A stretch of DNA of 64,000 nt from DASVNK01 sp964478815 (lineage in GTDB: Bacteria; Verrucomicrobiota; Verrucomicrobiia; Limisphaerales; SXQI01). Below are positions 7,715 through 17,112 of the stretch, in pieces. The notes beneath the pieces were generated by a model. That model was not told the origin of the DNA. It saw only the letters and a list, made by a program, of their open reading frames with translations, and made no database searches. The stretch's first letter is position 1, and the number at the start of each line of letters is the position of its first letter. A program made the position numbers and the translations under genes. Where the stretch lies: positions 8,409 through 72,408 of the forward strand of contig CAYZKY010000009.1 in assembly GCA_964478815.1 (NCBI GenBank), written 5' to 3'.

Positions 7715-9082
7715 TTAGTCCTCGGCTTCGGGTTTGCGGAAGCCGAAGCGTTCCATGAGTTCGTACATGGTGGGGCGGCTGATGCCGAGCTCGGCGGCGG
7801 CGGCGCTGACGTTGCCGTTGTGGCGGTGGAGGGAGCGGGTGAGGAAGTCTTTTTCGAGGGCTTCGCGGGCTTCCTTGAGGGTGGTGCCGGAGCGGGGGAC
7901 TTCGAGGAGGGAGAGTTCGAGGTCGCGCTCGTTGACGCGGCTGCCTTCGGACATGATGACGGCGCGGCGGATGCGGTTTTCCATCTCGCGGATGTTGCCG
8001 GGCCAGTGGTATTGCTCCATGGCTTTGAGGGCTCCGGCGGTGAATTTCTTTTTTTCGGCGCCGGTTTCGGCGGCGAATTTGGTGAGGAAGCTCTGGGCGA
8101 GGATGGGGGTATCGCCCTGGCGCTCGCGGAGGGGGGGGAGCTTGAGCTTGACGACGGCGAGGCGGAAGAAGAGGTCTTCGCGGAATTTGCCTTCGGCCAT
8201 GGCCCGGGAGAGGTCGGCATTGGTGGCGGCGACGAGGCGGACATCGACGGGGATGTCTTTGCGGCCGCCGACGCGCTGGATGACTTTTTCCTGGAGGAAG
8301 CGGAGGAACTTGACCTGGAGGGGGGGCGGGAGTTCGCCGATCTCATCGAGGAAGAGGGTGCCGCCGGAGGCGGTCTCGACCTGGCCGAGGCGGGTGGCGT
8401 GGGCGCCGGTGAAGGCTCCCTTTTCGTGGCCGAAGAGTTCGCTCTCGATGAGGTTTTCGGGGATGGCGCCGCAATTGATGGCGACGAAGGGGCCGGGCTT
8501 GCGCTTGCTGGATTGGTGGATGGCCTGGGCGACGCGCTCCTTGCCGGTGCCGCTTTCGCCAAGGATGAGGACGGGGAAATCGGTGGCGGCGACTTTGCGG
8601 ATGGTGGCGAACACCTCGAGCATGGCGTGGCTGGAGCCGAGCATGCCGTGGAACCCGCCGGTGTGGAGCTGGCGCTCGAGGTCGCGGTTTTCGCGTTCGA
8701 GGCTGACGAGATGGCAGGCGCGGCGGAGGATGATCTTGAGTTCCTCGGTATCGACGGGTTTGGCGAAGAAATCGTAGGCGCCTTCGCGGATGGCCTGGAG
8801 GGCGTTGGTCTTATCGGACTGGCCGCTGACGATGATGATCTTGGTCTCGGGCGAATCGGCGAGCATGGATTGGAGGGCGGCCATGCCTTCCGTGGTGCTG
8901 CCGGGCGAAGGGGGCAGGCCGAGATCGAGCAGCACGACATCGGGCTGGGCGGAGCGGAAGGCGGCGAGCCCGGATTCGCGGTCGCCGGCGAGGGCGATCT
9001 CATAATCCTCAGTGAGGGCCCAGCGCATTTGCGACCGGATTTCTTCGTCGTCGTCGACGATTAAAATTTTCGATTTATGCAT
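7715..9082 (-). CDS. prsR: PEP-CTERM-type sigma-54-dependent response regulator PrsR
   Basis: A 455-residue NtrC-type regulator. The ATG at 9082 is used; upstream in-frame TTG codons are possible. A receiver domain (about 5-122) carries the acidic pocket DDD (10-12), phospho-acceptor Asp53 and Lys108. The AAA+ domain has the Walker A GESGTGKE (175-182) and GAFTGA (222-227), the loop that contacts sigma-54. A Fis-type HTH lies near the C-terminus (about 420-450, NVSAAAAELGISRPTMYELM). Together with the PrsK kinase, PrsT and exosortase just upstream in the same direction, this identifies the PrsR regulator of exosortase systems. It is the last gene of the minus-strand locus and probably activates sigma-54 promoters of EPS and PEP-CTERM genes. 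Confidence 0.9.
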   Translation of the reverse strand: MHKSKILIVDDDEEIRSQMRWALTEDYEIALAGDRESGLAAFRSAQPDVVLLDLGLPPSPGSTTEGMAALQSMLADSPETKIIIVSGQSDKTNALQAIREGAYDFFAKPVDTEELKIILRRACHLVSLERENRDLERQLHTGGFHGMLGSSHAMLEVFATIRKVAATDFPVLILGESGTGKERVAQAIHQSSKRKPGPFVAINCGAIPENLIESELFGHEKGAFTGAHATRLGQVETASGGTLFLDEIGELPPPLQVKFLRFLQEKVIQRVGGRKDIPVDVRLVAATNADLSRAMAEGKFREDLFFRLAVVKLKLPPLRERQGDTPILAQSFLTKFAAETGAEKKKFTAGALKAMEQYHWPGNIREMENRIRRAVIMSEGSRVNERDLELSLLEVPRSGTTLKEAREALEKDFLTRSLHRHNGNVSAAAAELGISRPTMYELMERFGFRKPEAED

Positions 9083-9136
9083 GAACAACGGCAAACTCGC
9101 GGAGGCCCAGCGGGGGCGGGGTGCCGCTCACTTCGT

Positions 9137-11269
9137 TTAATCGGCAGAGCGTGGAGAAAGTGTAGAAGCAGGGGGCAGAAGGGGCAAGAGGACGCGGAAG
9201 GTGGTGCCCTGCCCCGGCTGGCTCTCGACTTCGATGCGGCCGCCGTGGGCTTCGACGATGGTTTTGCTCTGGAACATGCCGATGCCGATGCCGCCTTTTT
9301 TGGTGGTTTGGAAGGGGCGAAAGAGGGAACGGGAGAGGAATTCCGGAGCCATGCCGCAACCATTGTCCTTTACGGCGATAATGATCCAACTGCCCTGCTG
9401 GGAGGTCTCGACTTCGATGGAGCCGTTCTCGCGGAGCGCTTCGCGGGAATTGAGGAGGAGGTTGGTGACGACTTTGTCGATCTGGGAGGGGTCGAGCTTG
9501 ACCTTGGGGATGGGGCCGAGGCGCATGACGAGGGGCGCGCCCTCGCCGAGGCAAGCGGCACTGGCGGTGATCAAGGCGTTCACATCCGTATCGCGAGGTT
9601 GAATCTGCAGATTCTGGCGGAAGAGGGAGAGGCGGGAGATGAGTTCCTGGATGTGGTGAACGCTCTTGCCGATGGCTTTGAGGGCGTCCTTGCGGAACTC
9701 GGGATTGTCCCAGTGCTTGGGGAGGTTCTGGAGGGTGAGGTTGAGGGAGGAGGCGGTGTTCTTGAGATCGTGGACGAAGAAGGCGGCGATGGTCTGGAAG
9801 GCCTCCATTTCGCGCGCCTGGAGGAGGCGGCGGGAGAGATGGAAATTGAGGAGGCCGGAGGCGATCTGGTCGCCGACGCATTTGAGGAGATCGAACTCTT
9901 CGAGACCGAAGGGGACGCCATCGACGCGGTGATTGAGGGTGATGAAACCGAGGAGCCGGCCGGCGGAAAAGAGCGGGACGCAGACGCGGCTGCCGGGGAC
10001 GTCGTGAAAGTGCGACGGGTAACATTTGGTCAGGCAGGCGGCCCATTCTTCGGTGCGGGAATCGAGGAGGAAGGGGTTTGGTTCATTACGCAAGGCGGCG
10101 GCGACGGCGAGCACTTCGTCGCGCGAGAGGGGGCTGGTCTCTTCGGGCTTTTCGGTCAAGCCGGTGGAAGCGGCGAGGGCGAGGCGGGTTTGTTCTTCCT
10201 CGTAAAGCCAGACGGAGACGGAGAGGACGCGGAGGGTCTCGGAGATCCAGTTGGCGGAGAGCCGGCAGAGGGAGGGGGCATCGACGACGGTGGAAGTTTT
10301 CTCGGTGAACGAGAGCCAGGTGGCGCGGTAGTTGTAGATGGAGCGATGGAACTGGCGGCTGAGGTAGCGGCGAAGGCGATCCCGGGCGCGCTCGGAGAGC
10401 AGGAGCACCGCGAGGCCGGCGAGGGCGAGGAGGAGGAGGAACGCCTTGAGCGCAAAGGCTTCGGTGCCGCCCAGGGACCCGAGGCGCTTGGAGGTGGCTC
10501 CGACGACGATGAGGTAGGCCCCGACGCAGAAGCCGACGATGGAGTAATCGGAGGCGCGCTCGGCGGGGTAGACCTCGACGAGGAAGGTATTGGGGCGAAG
10601 GAGGGCGCGAGCGAGGAAGCCGGTCGAGATCAACAACGCCACGGCGCGGATGATGTCGGACGAACTATCCGACTGGCCGAAAAGGACGGACTGGCTGGAG
10701 GTATAGAGCCGGGCGGTGAAGATGAGCCCGACGCCGAGGATGATGAACTTGATGCGCCAGCGAGAGGTTCCGACCGAGGCGCGGAAGGTGCGCTCGAGAT
10801 TGACCAGAACCAGGGCCGATCCGGCGAGGATGCTAAGCTGGATCAGGAAGCCGGGGAGGCCGAGCTTGAACTCCCAATTGGCGATCCCCCGGGAGGTCTC
10901 GATGATGAGCGCATCTTGAAAGATGAAGGCAGAGGCGACCGGAATGGCCAGGCTGGCGGCGAGGACAACCGACCAGCGTTGAAGAAAATGGCGATAATTC
11001 CCGCGGGAATAGACAATGCTGAAGTAGAGCCAGGAGAAGGGGATGAGAGCATGGGCGAGAAAGCACCAGCCTTTCCAGGAGGCGGCTTCGGCGGCGGTGT
11101 CGCTCGACGCAATGAAGGCGGCGAGGATCGTCTCGGCGGCGAGGAGAAGAAGCCCTCCGACGAAGGCTTTGTGGCCCGGGGCGCCCCATTCGCGGATGGC
11201 CGCGACGATCGCGAGGCCGGCGGCCAGACCCGCCGTGACGAGGAGGAGGATGAGCAGAGGGTCCATCAC
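9137..11269 (-). CDS. prsK: PEP-CTERM system sensor histidine kinase PrsK
   Basis: A 710-residue membrane kinase. Residues 1-292 form about eight membrane segments. A GAF-like sensory domain spans about 320-480. The kinase core has the phospho-acceptor His500 (FFVHDLKN), an N-box around Asn603-Asn607, and G-boxes DNGCGM (635-640) and GIGIGMF (661-667). The layout (membrane region, GAF, HisKA-like helix, HATPase) matches the PrsK family found with exosortases. It lies 54 bases upstream of prsR, its likely partner. The signal it senses is unknown. Confidence 0.9.
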   Translation of the reverse strand: MMDPLLILLLVTAGLAAGLAIVAAIREWGAPGHKAFVGGLLLLAAETILAAFIASSDTAAEAASWKGWCFLAHALIPFSWLYFSIVYSRGNYRHFLQRWSVVLAASLAIPVASAFIFQDALIIETSRGIANWEFKLGLPGFLIQLSILAGSALVLVNLERTFRASVGTSRWRIKFIILGVGLIFTARLYTSSQSVLFGQSDSSSDIIRAVALLISTGFLARALLRPNTFLVEVYPAERASDYSIVGFCVGAYLIVVGATSKRLGSLGGTEAFALKAFLLLLALAGLAVLLLSERARDRLRRYLSRQFHRSIYNYRATWLSFTEKTSTVVDAPSLCRLSANWISETLRVLSVSVWLYEEEQTRLALAASTGLTEKPEETSPLSRDEVLAVAAALRNEPNPFLLDSRTEEWAACLTKCYPSHFHDVPGSRVCVPLFSAGRLLGFITLNHRVDGVPFGLEEFDLLKCVGDQIASGLLNFHLSRRLLQAREMEAFQTIAAFFVHDLKNTASSLNLTLQNLPKHWDNPEFRKDALKAIGKSVHHIQELISRLSLFRQNLQIQPRDTDVNALITASAACLGEGAPLVMRLGPIPKVKLDPSQIDKVVTNLLLNSREALRENGSIEVETSQQGSWIIIAVKDNGCGMAPEFLSRSLFRPFQTTKKGGIGIGMFQSKTIVEAHGGRIEVESQPGQGTTFRVLLPLLPPASTLSPRSAD

Positions 11270-11341
11270 GGAAGGGACGCGCGATTCAGGCCGCAGGGAA
11301 GCGGGCCGGCGAGTTCCGCGAAGGACGGAGGGGGAGGAAGG

Positions 11342-14300
11342 CTATTTGATTTCCTCAATGGCTTTGAGGGCTTCCGCCCGGAGGGGGGAATTGGCGTTCA
11401 TGGCGAGAGCGCGGGTGAGAGAATCCTTGGCCTGCTTGTCCTTCAGCCGATGCTGGGCCAGGCCCAGGTAAAAGAGAGTTTCGGAATCGGTGGGGCGGGC
11501 CGAAACGGTCTGGGCGAGGAAGCGGGCCGCTTCGCGAAAATCGGACTTCCGGTAAGCGATCCGGCCCAAGGCTTTGTTCAGATCGGCGTCGTTGGAAAAC
11601 TCCGAGCGCAGGGTGGTCGCCATTTGCCAGGCTTTGTTGTCGTCGAGCTGATGCGCAGCCAGGAGCAAGACGAGCCCGCGCTGCGCCTGGAGGTTCTGCG
11701 GGCGAGCGCGGACAAGGTTTTCGAGGAGCGCCCGGGCGCCGGGGACGTTGGCCTTGGCTTCCTCCAGGCGAGCGGAGGCCAGCACCGCAGGAGGAAATTC
11801 GGGTTCCGACTTCAAGAACTCGGCAGCGATTTGGCGGGCGGGCTCGGGATTGGCGCCGGAAGCTTCAAATTCGAGGAGGGCGAGGGCGCGCTGGGCCAGC
11901 GCGGTTTCGGGAGCGTCCGGTTTGCCCGCAGCGGCGGCCCGGAGTTGCTCCGCCGCCCGAGCGGTGTTGCCGAGACTGTACAAGCAAAGCCCGAGATAAT
12001 AGGCAGGGGGGCCGGAGGAATCGGCCGACACCGCCTGCTGGAGGATGGGAGAGGCCCAGCGGTACTCCCCGGCCCGGTAGCCGACCCGCCCGAGCATGGG
12101 CGCGGCGGCGGCGCTGGGGGCCTGCTCCCACGACTGACGCGCGAGTTCCATGGCACGCGCCGAGTTGCCGAAGCGCTCGGAATAGAGGGCGGCGAGCGGG
12201 GCGAGGACCGAACCGGCGCGAGGATTGATGCGGAGAGCCTTCTCGTACAAATCGCGGGCCTGGTCGAATTGCTGCCGGGACTCCATGGACTGGGCAAGGC
12301 GAATATGAGCGAACAGGTCCTTGGGGTCGGCTTCGATGGCCTTGCGAATCAGCTCGACGGTCGAGGCCGGAGCATTCGCGGACGTATCGGCGCTCAGGAC
12401 GGCGAGAACGCGCGTGGCCTGTTCCTTGCCGGTGAAGTCATTGGTGGACGACACCGCGGACTGGAGCGCCGCGCGCGCGGCGGGTTCGGCCCCCATCATG
12501 TAATTGACCATGCCGAGGTGGTAGCGAACCTCGGGCATCTCGGACATGCCTTCGCTGGCCTGCCGGATGAGATTCAGCGCGCGAACATAATCGCCTTGCT
12601 TGAAGAGAATCCACCCGTAGGTGTCCGCCGTGTGGGTGTCGAGCGGGCGAAGATCGTGCGCCTTCTGAGCAAGCGGGGCCGCGCGCTCGACTTCGCCAAG
12701 ATGCTCGCTGAGGACATAGGCGAGGTTATTCAAGGCCGGGATGTTATCGGGCTTGAGCGCCAGGAGTTTTTCATACGTCTCGCGCGCGCCCCGGTAATCT
12801 TTCGTGATTTCGAGCAGCATGCCGAGCTGAAGCAAACTGGCCAGATCCTTGGGCACTTTCTGGACGATCTCGCGATACTTGGCGATGGCCGATTCCAGTT
12901 GCTTGGTGCGGGAGTAGAAATCGGCGAGGGACTTTTGCGCGAGGTAAAAGTCGGGAGCGAGCTGGATCGCCTTTTGGAGGGCGGCTTCGGCTTCAGCGGG
13001 TTTGTTGTGCGCAAAGAAAACCTTGGCTTGCAGCGTCAGCGGCAAGGGGTGCTCCGGGTGCTTGTCGACGTAGACCTGCACGCGGGAGAGGGCGGCATCG
13101 AAGCGCCGGGCGGCGATATCGATTTCGATCAAGTCGTCCAGCGGCTGCAAGAGCGCGGGATTAATCGCGAGGGCGGCTTCGAAGGCTTTGTAGGCGTCGT
13201 CGAACTTGCGCTGGAGGCGGTAAGTGACTCCCATTTCCTGATGAGGCCGCGGTTCCTTGGGCGTGAGTTTGGCGATGGCCTGGTAAATCGCGATGGCGTC
13301 GTCGTAGGTTCCGCGAGAACGATGCGCGGCGGCCAAAAGGTATTGGGCCTGGATGAGCCTGGGGTACTGCGCCACGACCCGGGTGAGGGTAGGGATGGCG
13401 GCCGCGGCTTCATTCCGGCGCAGGAGGAGTTCGCTGCGGACGAGGACCGCCTCGACGAAGTTGGTGTTCAGCGTGAGCGCGCGATCCAGCTCGGCCAAGG
13501 CCTGGGTCGTGTCGTTCTGGGCGAGCCGGACAAGGGCGGTCTGATAAGGGACTTGCGGATCGTTGGCGTAGGCACGCTTGATCGTTTCGAGATCCGCGAT
13601 GGCGCCGGCATGATTGGCCTGCAAGAGACGGAGGCGGGACCGATTCAAGAGGCTGGCGCGGTGGTTGGGATCCACCTTGAGCGCGCGTTCGAGCATGATG
13701 GAACATTGATTCGTATCGCGCTCCTGCAGGGCCATCTCCGCCAGAGTATTCATGGCGACGATAAAATCCGGCACTTTCTCGATGGCATCTTCGAGGAGCT
13801 TTTTGGCGCCGGCGGCGTCGCCCTGACGGGCCCGGAATTCGGCGTAACGCAAACGTTCGAGGGATTTGGGCGCGGCGTGATCCGAGGCGAGCTTGAGGGA
13901 AGCTTCGGCTTCGTTGGTCCGGCCAAGCTGCCAGTAGAGATTGCCCAGGCCGAGGGCGGCGGTGGAATTGGTCGGACTTAACTTGAGAGATTGTTGGTAG
14001 GCCGCCTCGGCTTCGCGGGCTTTGCCGGTCCGCTCATAGAGACGGGCGAGGGCCTGAGGCACCGCCGCGTTGGCCGGTTGCATCTGGGCCAACGCCTGGA
14101 ATCGCTGATGCAGTTGGACGATCTGCTCCTGCGAATTGGCGAAATTGGCCAGCATCTGGAGCGCCTCGGGATGGCCGGGAGACCGGCTGAGGACGAACTC
14201 CACTTCGGAAACCGCGTTCGAGAGCTGACCTGCCACCGCCATCAGACTGCCCAGCTTAAGGCGGACGTTGATATTGGTGGGGGTCAATTCCCGCGCCCGC

Positions 14301-14578
14301 GCCAGGAAGGGGCCGGCGGAGGAGAATTCCGACCGCTCGAACATGATCAGCCCCAACTGGGTGATGGCATGGGCGCTTTGGGAGTCGACCCGGAACGCAT
14401 TCAAATACTCGATCCGGGCCGTTTGGAGGTCTCCCTTGCGATAGGCGGCGTCGCCCCGCTTGAGGTGCCGTTCAAGCCGGGCGCTTTTCGAGCAACCGGA
14501 CAGACAGAACGCAACACTCAGCAGCAAGGAAAGCGCGATGCGCGAGCAGCGTTGGGCATTCATAGGGAACGATAGCAT
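11342..14578 (-). CDS. prsT: TPR-repeat lipoprotein PrsT of the exosortase system
   Basis: A 1078-residue protein made almost wholly of tetratricopeptide repeats (repeated A..Lg..y...g....A motifs throughout). A lipoprotein signal ends in LSGC with the lipidated Cys at 29, so it should be anchored in a membrane facing the periplasm. The ATG at 14578 has AAAGG a few bases upstream; the ATG five codons later (14563) is the alternative. PrsT proteins are known companions of exosortase, PrsK and PrsR; a scaffold or assembly role in EPS secretion is usually proposed. It starts 12 bases after the exosortase stop, so the two are co-transcribed. Confidence 0.88.
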   Translation of the reverse strand: MLSFPMNAQRCSRIALSLLLSVAFCLSGCSKSARLERHLKRGDAAYRKGDLQTARIEYLNAFRVDSQSAHAITQLGLIMFERSEFSSAGPFLARARELTPTNINVRLKLGSLMAVAGQLSNAVSEVEFVLSRSPGHPEALQMLANFANSQEQIVQLHQRFQALAQMQPANAAVPQALARLYERTGKAREAEAAYQQSLKLSPTNSTAALGLGNLYWQLGRTNEAEASLKLASDHAAPKSLERLRYAEFRARQGDAAGAKKLLEDAIEKVPDFIVAMNTLAEMALQERDTNQCSIMLERALKVDPNHRASLLNRSRLRLLQANHAGAIADLETIKRAYANDPQVPYQTALVRLAQNDTTQALAELDRALTLNTNFVEAVLVRSELLLRRNEAAAAIPTLTRVVAQYPRLIQAQYLLAAAHRSRGTYDDAIAIYQAIAKLTPKEPRPHQEMGVTYRLQRKFDDAYKAFEAALAINPALLQPLDDLIEIDIAARRFDAALSRVQVYVDKHPEHPLPLTLQAKVFFAHNKPAEAEAALQKAIQLAPDFYLAQKSLADFYSRTKQLESAIAKYREIVQKVPKDLASLLQLGMLLEITKDYRGARETYEKLLALKPDNIPALNNLAYVLSEHLGEVERAAPLAQKAHDLRPLDTHTADTYGWILFKQGDYVRALNLIRQASEGMSEMPEVRYHLGMVNYMMGAEPAARAALQSAVSSTNDFTGKEQATRVLAVLSADTSANAPASTVELIRKAIEADPKDLFAHIRLAQSMESRQQFDQARDLYEKALRINPRAGSVLAPLAALYSERFGNSARAMELARQSWEQAPSAAAAPMLGRVGYRAGEYRWASPILQQAVSADSSGPPAYYLGLCLYSLGNTARAAEQLRAAAAGKPDAPETALAQRALALLEFEASGANPEPARQIAAEFLKSEPEFPPAVLASARLEEAKANVPGARALLENLVRARPQNLQAQRGLVLLLAAHQLDDNKAWQMATTLRSEFSNDADLNKALGRIAYRKSDFREAARFLAQTVSARPTDSETLFYLGLAQHRLKDKQAKDSLTRALAMNANSPLRAEALKAIEEIK

Positions 14579-14590
14579 GATGGGGAACCT

Positions 14591-15562
14591 TTAGCGAACG
14601 CCGACCGCAGGAGCGCCGCGGCGGGATTCGGAGCGGCGAAGAAAAAGCAGGAAGAGAAAGAAGGGGATCAAGGAGAGCGCGAAGAAGATCGGCCCGCCGC
14701 GATGGTGGATGGGGCCATTGATGACTTCGGGATCCCAATTGATGGTCAGGACGGCGAGCACCCAGATGCGGAAGGCATTGCGAACCAAGCCCAACGGGAT
14801 GACGAAGAGCGCGAACGCAGACCGTTTCCAAGAGGACCGAAGAAACATATAGCCGGCCAGCAGGCTGGTAATCAAGAGGACCAGGCTGGAACGAATGCCA
14901 CTGCATTCCTGAGCGACTCGCAGCGAAAGGCCGGGAAGCGCGAAGGTCTGAGAATCGCGCAAATACGAGATCTGCGAGATGTCCAGCATCCAACTGAAGA
15001 CCTCGGCCGAAGCGTACTGGGAGGCGGTTTCCAAGGCGTTGGCCACGGCTTCGGGAAACGGAATCATCCAGAGCAAAAACAGCCAGGGAAACAGCGTAGC
15101 CACAAAGAAGGTCTCGCCCAGGAAAAAAATGGCCCCGGCATACAGACAGCAAACGAAAGCGGGAACAAGAACGGCCAATTGATTATTCAGCGAGAGATTC
15201 CGACCGGAGAGCGCAAACAAGCCCCACAACCCGATGAAGAGGAGCCCAAGCGCGACACACAGCCCGGCCGGCCCAGGACTCCCCCGCCGAATGGCCGGCA
15301 AGGAGCCTTTCATCTGCCAGATAAGATACGCCGAGATCGCAGGGATAAGGACAATATGCGAATAAAGCTCCTGGCCGAGGCTAAACCGGGTCAACAGGTA
15401 TAGGACAGGACTGAACAGCGCACAGAGGACTCCGACGAAAATCCAGAAGGGGGCGGCCGAGGCGCCTGGCCGGCGAACGGGAGCGCGCGCCGACGTTCGG
15501 TCGGTCATCGCGGCTGGATTGCCCGGGGGGTAAGTGCCCATGGATTTAGGGGAGTTTATCAT
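14591..15562 (-). CDS. xrt: Exosortase (transpeptidase-like protein-sorting enzyme)
   Basis: A 323-residue polytopic membrane protein with about eight membrane segments. The three catalytic residues of the exosortase/archaeosortase family are visible: Cys220 in AQECSGIRSS, Arg265 in RNAFRI and His286/287 in IHHRGG. These enzymes cut PEP-CTERM-type tails and link the proteins to the cell surface. The N-terminal 35 residues are soluble, and the start could also be Met8 or Met19. Adjacent PrsT, PrsK and PrsR and the EPS genes upstream form a classical exosortase locus. No separate EpsI gene was seen and the subtype is not certain. Confidence 0.92.
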   Translation of the reverse strand: MINSPKSMGTYPPGNPAAMTDRTSARAPVRRPGASAAPFWIFVGVLCALFSPVLYLLTRFSLGQELYSHIVLIPAISAYLIWQMKGSLPAIRRGSPGPAGLCVALGLLFIGLWGLFALSGRNLSLNNQLAVLVPAFVCCLYAGAIFFLGETFFVATLFPWLFLLWMIPFPEAVANALETASQYASAEVFSWMLDISQISYLRDSQTFALPGLSLRVAQECSGIRSSLVLLITSLLAGYMFLRSSWKRSAFALFVIPLGLVRNAFRIWVLAVLTINWDPEVINGPIHHRGGPIFFALSLIPFFLFLLFLRRSESRRGAPAVGVR

Positions 15563-15629
15563 AGGAACACGGGTTGTAAAGGAAGGGAGAGTTGCCGGAT
15601 AGCGACACCGGACTCCGGGAACTATAGGG

Positions 15630-15711
15630 CCGGGCCTGCCGGGAGAGCCCGGTCAAGGCTCGGGGCGCAGACGCCTTTGGCTCGTCCAAGCCGCCGCAAA
15701 ATCGACGGCGG
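15630..15711. repeat. Two small hairpins between the beta-barrel gene and the exosortase gene
   Basis: CCGGGC/GCCCGG (15630-15635 with 15647-15652) and CCGCCG/CGGCGG (15691-15696 with 15706-15711) can each form six-base-pair stems. No T-tract follows, so they may modulate rather than stop read-through into the exosortase operon segment. Confidence 0.3.
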
Positions 15712-15759
15712 GGCCGAAGACACTCATCACGCCGCCGAAACGAGGCACCCTGCAACGGA

Positions 15760-17052
15760 TCAGAATCGATATCCGATCTGCAACCCGTACTGGTCGGTGG
15801 TGAAGGAAAATCCGTTGGCTCCCGTTTCGTTGTTGCCGTGCTGATAAAACACGGAAACGGTTCCGCGCCGGAGCCAACTGGTCCCGAGGGAGGTGCGGAT
15901 GAACGAGTAATCGTCCGAGCGATTCACCGCCAAGCCGGCCGCCGTCGACTGGTACTCCGTGCTGCGAATGCCTCCGGCGAGCCGGAAATTCAACCGGCCC
16001 AGCAACCGTTGCGAAACTCCGAGGGTTACCTCCGTCGCCTCGGTGATTTGATTGGCCAGCAGGGAGGATTCGACCGATCGATCGATATCCGCGGTGAAGC
16101 GGGTATGCTGCCATGGGGCGTAACTGGCCGTCAGGCCGACCAGCGGATTCAAGCGGTCCTCCACGGGCGCATCGATGAACTGACGGATTTCAAGCCCGCC
16201 GTTCAGGAAGATCGAGAGCTTGGGGCCGGGTCTCCACCCGAGCCGGCCTTGGATCTGCTCGTAGGTCATGTCCGAGCCAAGATCGACATCGACATAGCCG
16301 AAGCCGGCGCCCAAACCGGCGAAGAGGGTGTCGGTGAAATGATAGTCCACCCAGTTCATGGTCGACCAGGAGCGGGAGCTGTTCAGGCCTTTGGAATCCT
16401 GAATTTGCTGGCTGGCCGTGAGGTCGAAACTGAGCTTTTCCGAGTAGCGATAGGTCGCCGAAAGACCGGTGGAATGGATGGTTCGGTCCGTTTGAGTGGC
16501 GGTCTCGATAATCGGCGAGGAACTCGTCTGGAAGAGGTGGGACAGGCCGAAACGCCAATCGCCGTGCGTGATTCCGGCGGCGAGCGAAGCGCGGTGATCG
16601 GTCGTGTCCTTGAACTTCGAACTCGAATAGTAATTCAGGCTGGGGGTGTAATCGAGGCGGAGATGAGGAGCGACGGCGGTCACTCCCGGAGAAATCAGGT
16701 GATGAAAGGTATTCTCGCGGACGCCGGGACGGGCGTTCAGACCATTGCCGTAGGTGAGCCGGTAGTCGGCATGGGGCAGAATGTCGAAGGGCCCCCATTG
16801 GAGCGCGGTCGGGGCGGTGCGGGGGCGGGTTCCAGAGGCGAGCGCCGTGGCCTGGGAGAGACTCGATCCAACCTGATCGGGAAGCCCAGGAGCGCCCAAC
16901 GCCGGAGTGCCGCCGACCCGCGAGGTGCCGTAGAGGCTGGCGGGCGTGGAACTGAAGGGCTCCGCAAAATGGGGGGAACCTTCCGGCCGGGTTTGGGCCG
17001 ACGCCGAAACGACTAACGAGATTCCTCCAAGAACGGATGCGGAGCGGAACAT
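15760..17052 (-). CDS. Outer-membrane beta-barrel protein associated with the exosortase/EPS locus
   Basis: A 430-residue protein with a signal peptide (MFRSASVLGGISLVVSASAQ) when started at the ATG at 17052. The rest shows alternating aromatic/polar strands of outer-membrane barrels (for example FDLTASQQIQ, RLNFRLAGGIR) and ends in GLQIGYRF, a terminal strand with C-terminal Phe typical for BamA recognition. Similar barrels accompany exosortase EPS clusters and are thought to help polysaccharide pass the outer membrane. A longer frame from a TTG at 17091 lacks a signal peptide at its start. It is followed by a 197-base gap before the exosortase. Confidence 0.75.
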   Translation of the reverse strand: MFRSASVLGGISLVVSASAQTRPEGSPHFAEPFSSTPASLYGTSRVGGTPALGAPGLPDQVGSSLSQATALASGTRPRTAPTALQWGPFDILPHADYRLTYGNGLNARPGVRENTFHHLISPGVTAVAPHLRLDYTPSLNYYSSSKFKDTTDHRASLAAGITHGDWRFGLSHLFQTSSSPIIETATQTDRTIHSTGLSATYRYSEKLSFDLTASQQIQDSKGLNSSRSWSTMNWVDYHFTDTLFAGLGAGFGYVDVDLGSDMTYEQIQGRLGWRPGPKLSIFLNGGLEIRQFIDAPVEDRLNPLVGLTASYAPWQHTRFTADIDRSVESSLLANQITEATEVTLGVSQRLLGRLNFRLAGGIRSTEYQSTAAGLAVNRSDDYSFIRTSLGTSWLRRGTVSVFYQHGNNETGANGFSFTTDQYGLQIGYRF

Positions 17053-17112
17053 GGTGCGTCGGGGATTAATGGAAGGAGGGTGCGGCGTCAAGATCAGAAC
17101 GGGCGCGTGCGG

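Noticed and set aside
7490..9064. Long + strand frame opposite prsR
   Set aside because: Antisense of prsR, which has complete receiver, AAA+ and HTH domains.
9077..13981. Very long + strand open frame (about 1630 codons) opposite prsK and prsT
   Set aside because: It is the antisense of the G+C-rich prs genes; its Glu/Gly/Ala-rich translation has no domain, and the minus strand encodes clear families.
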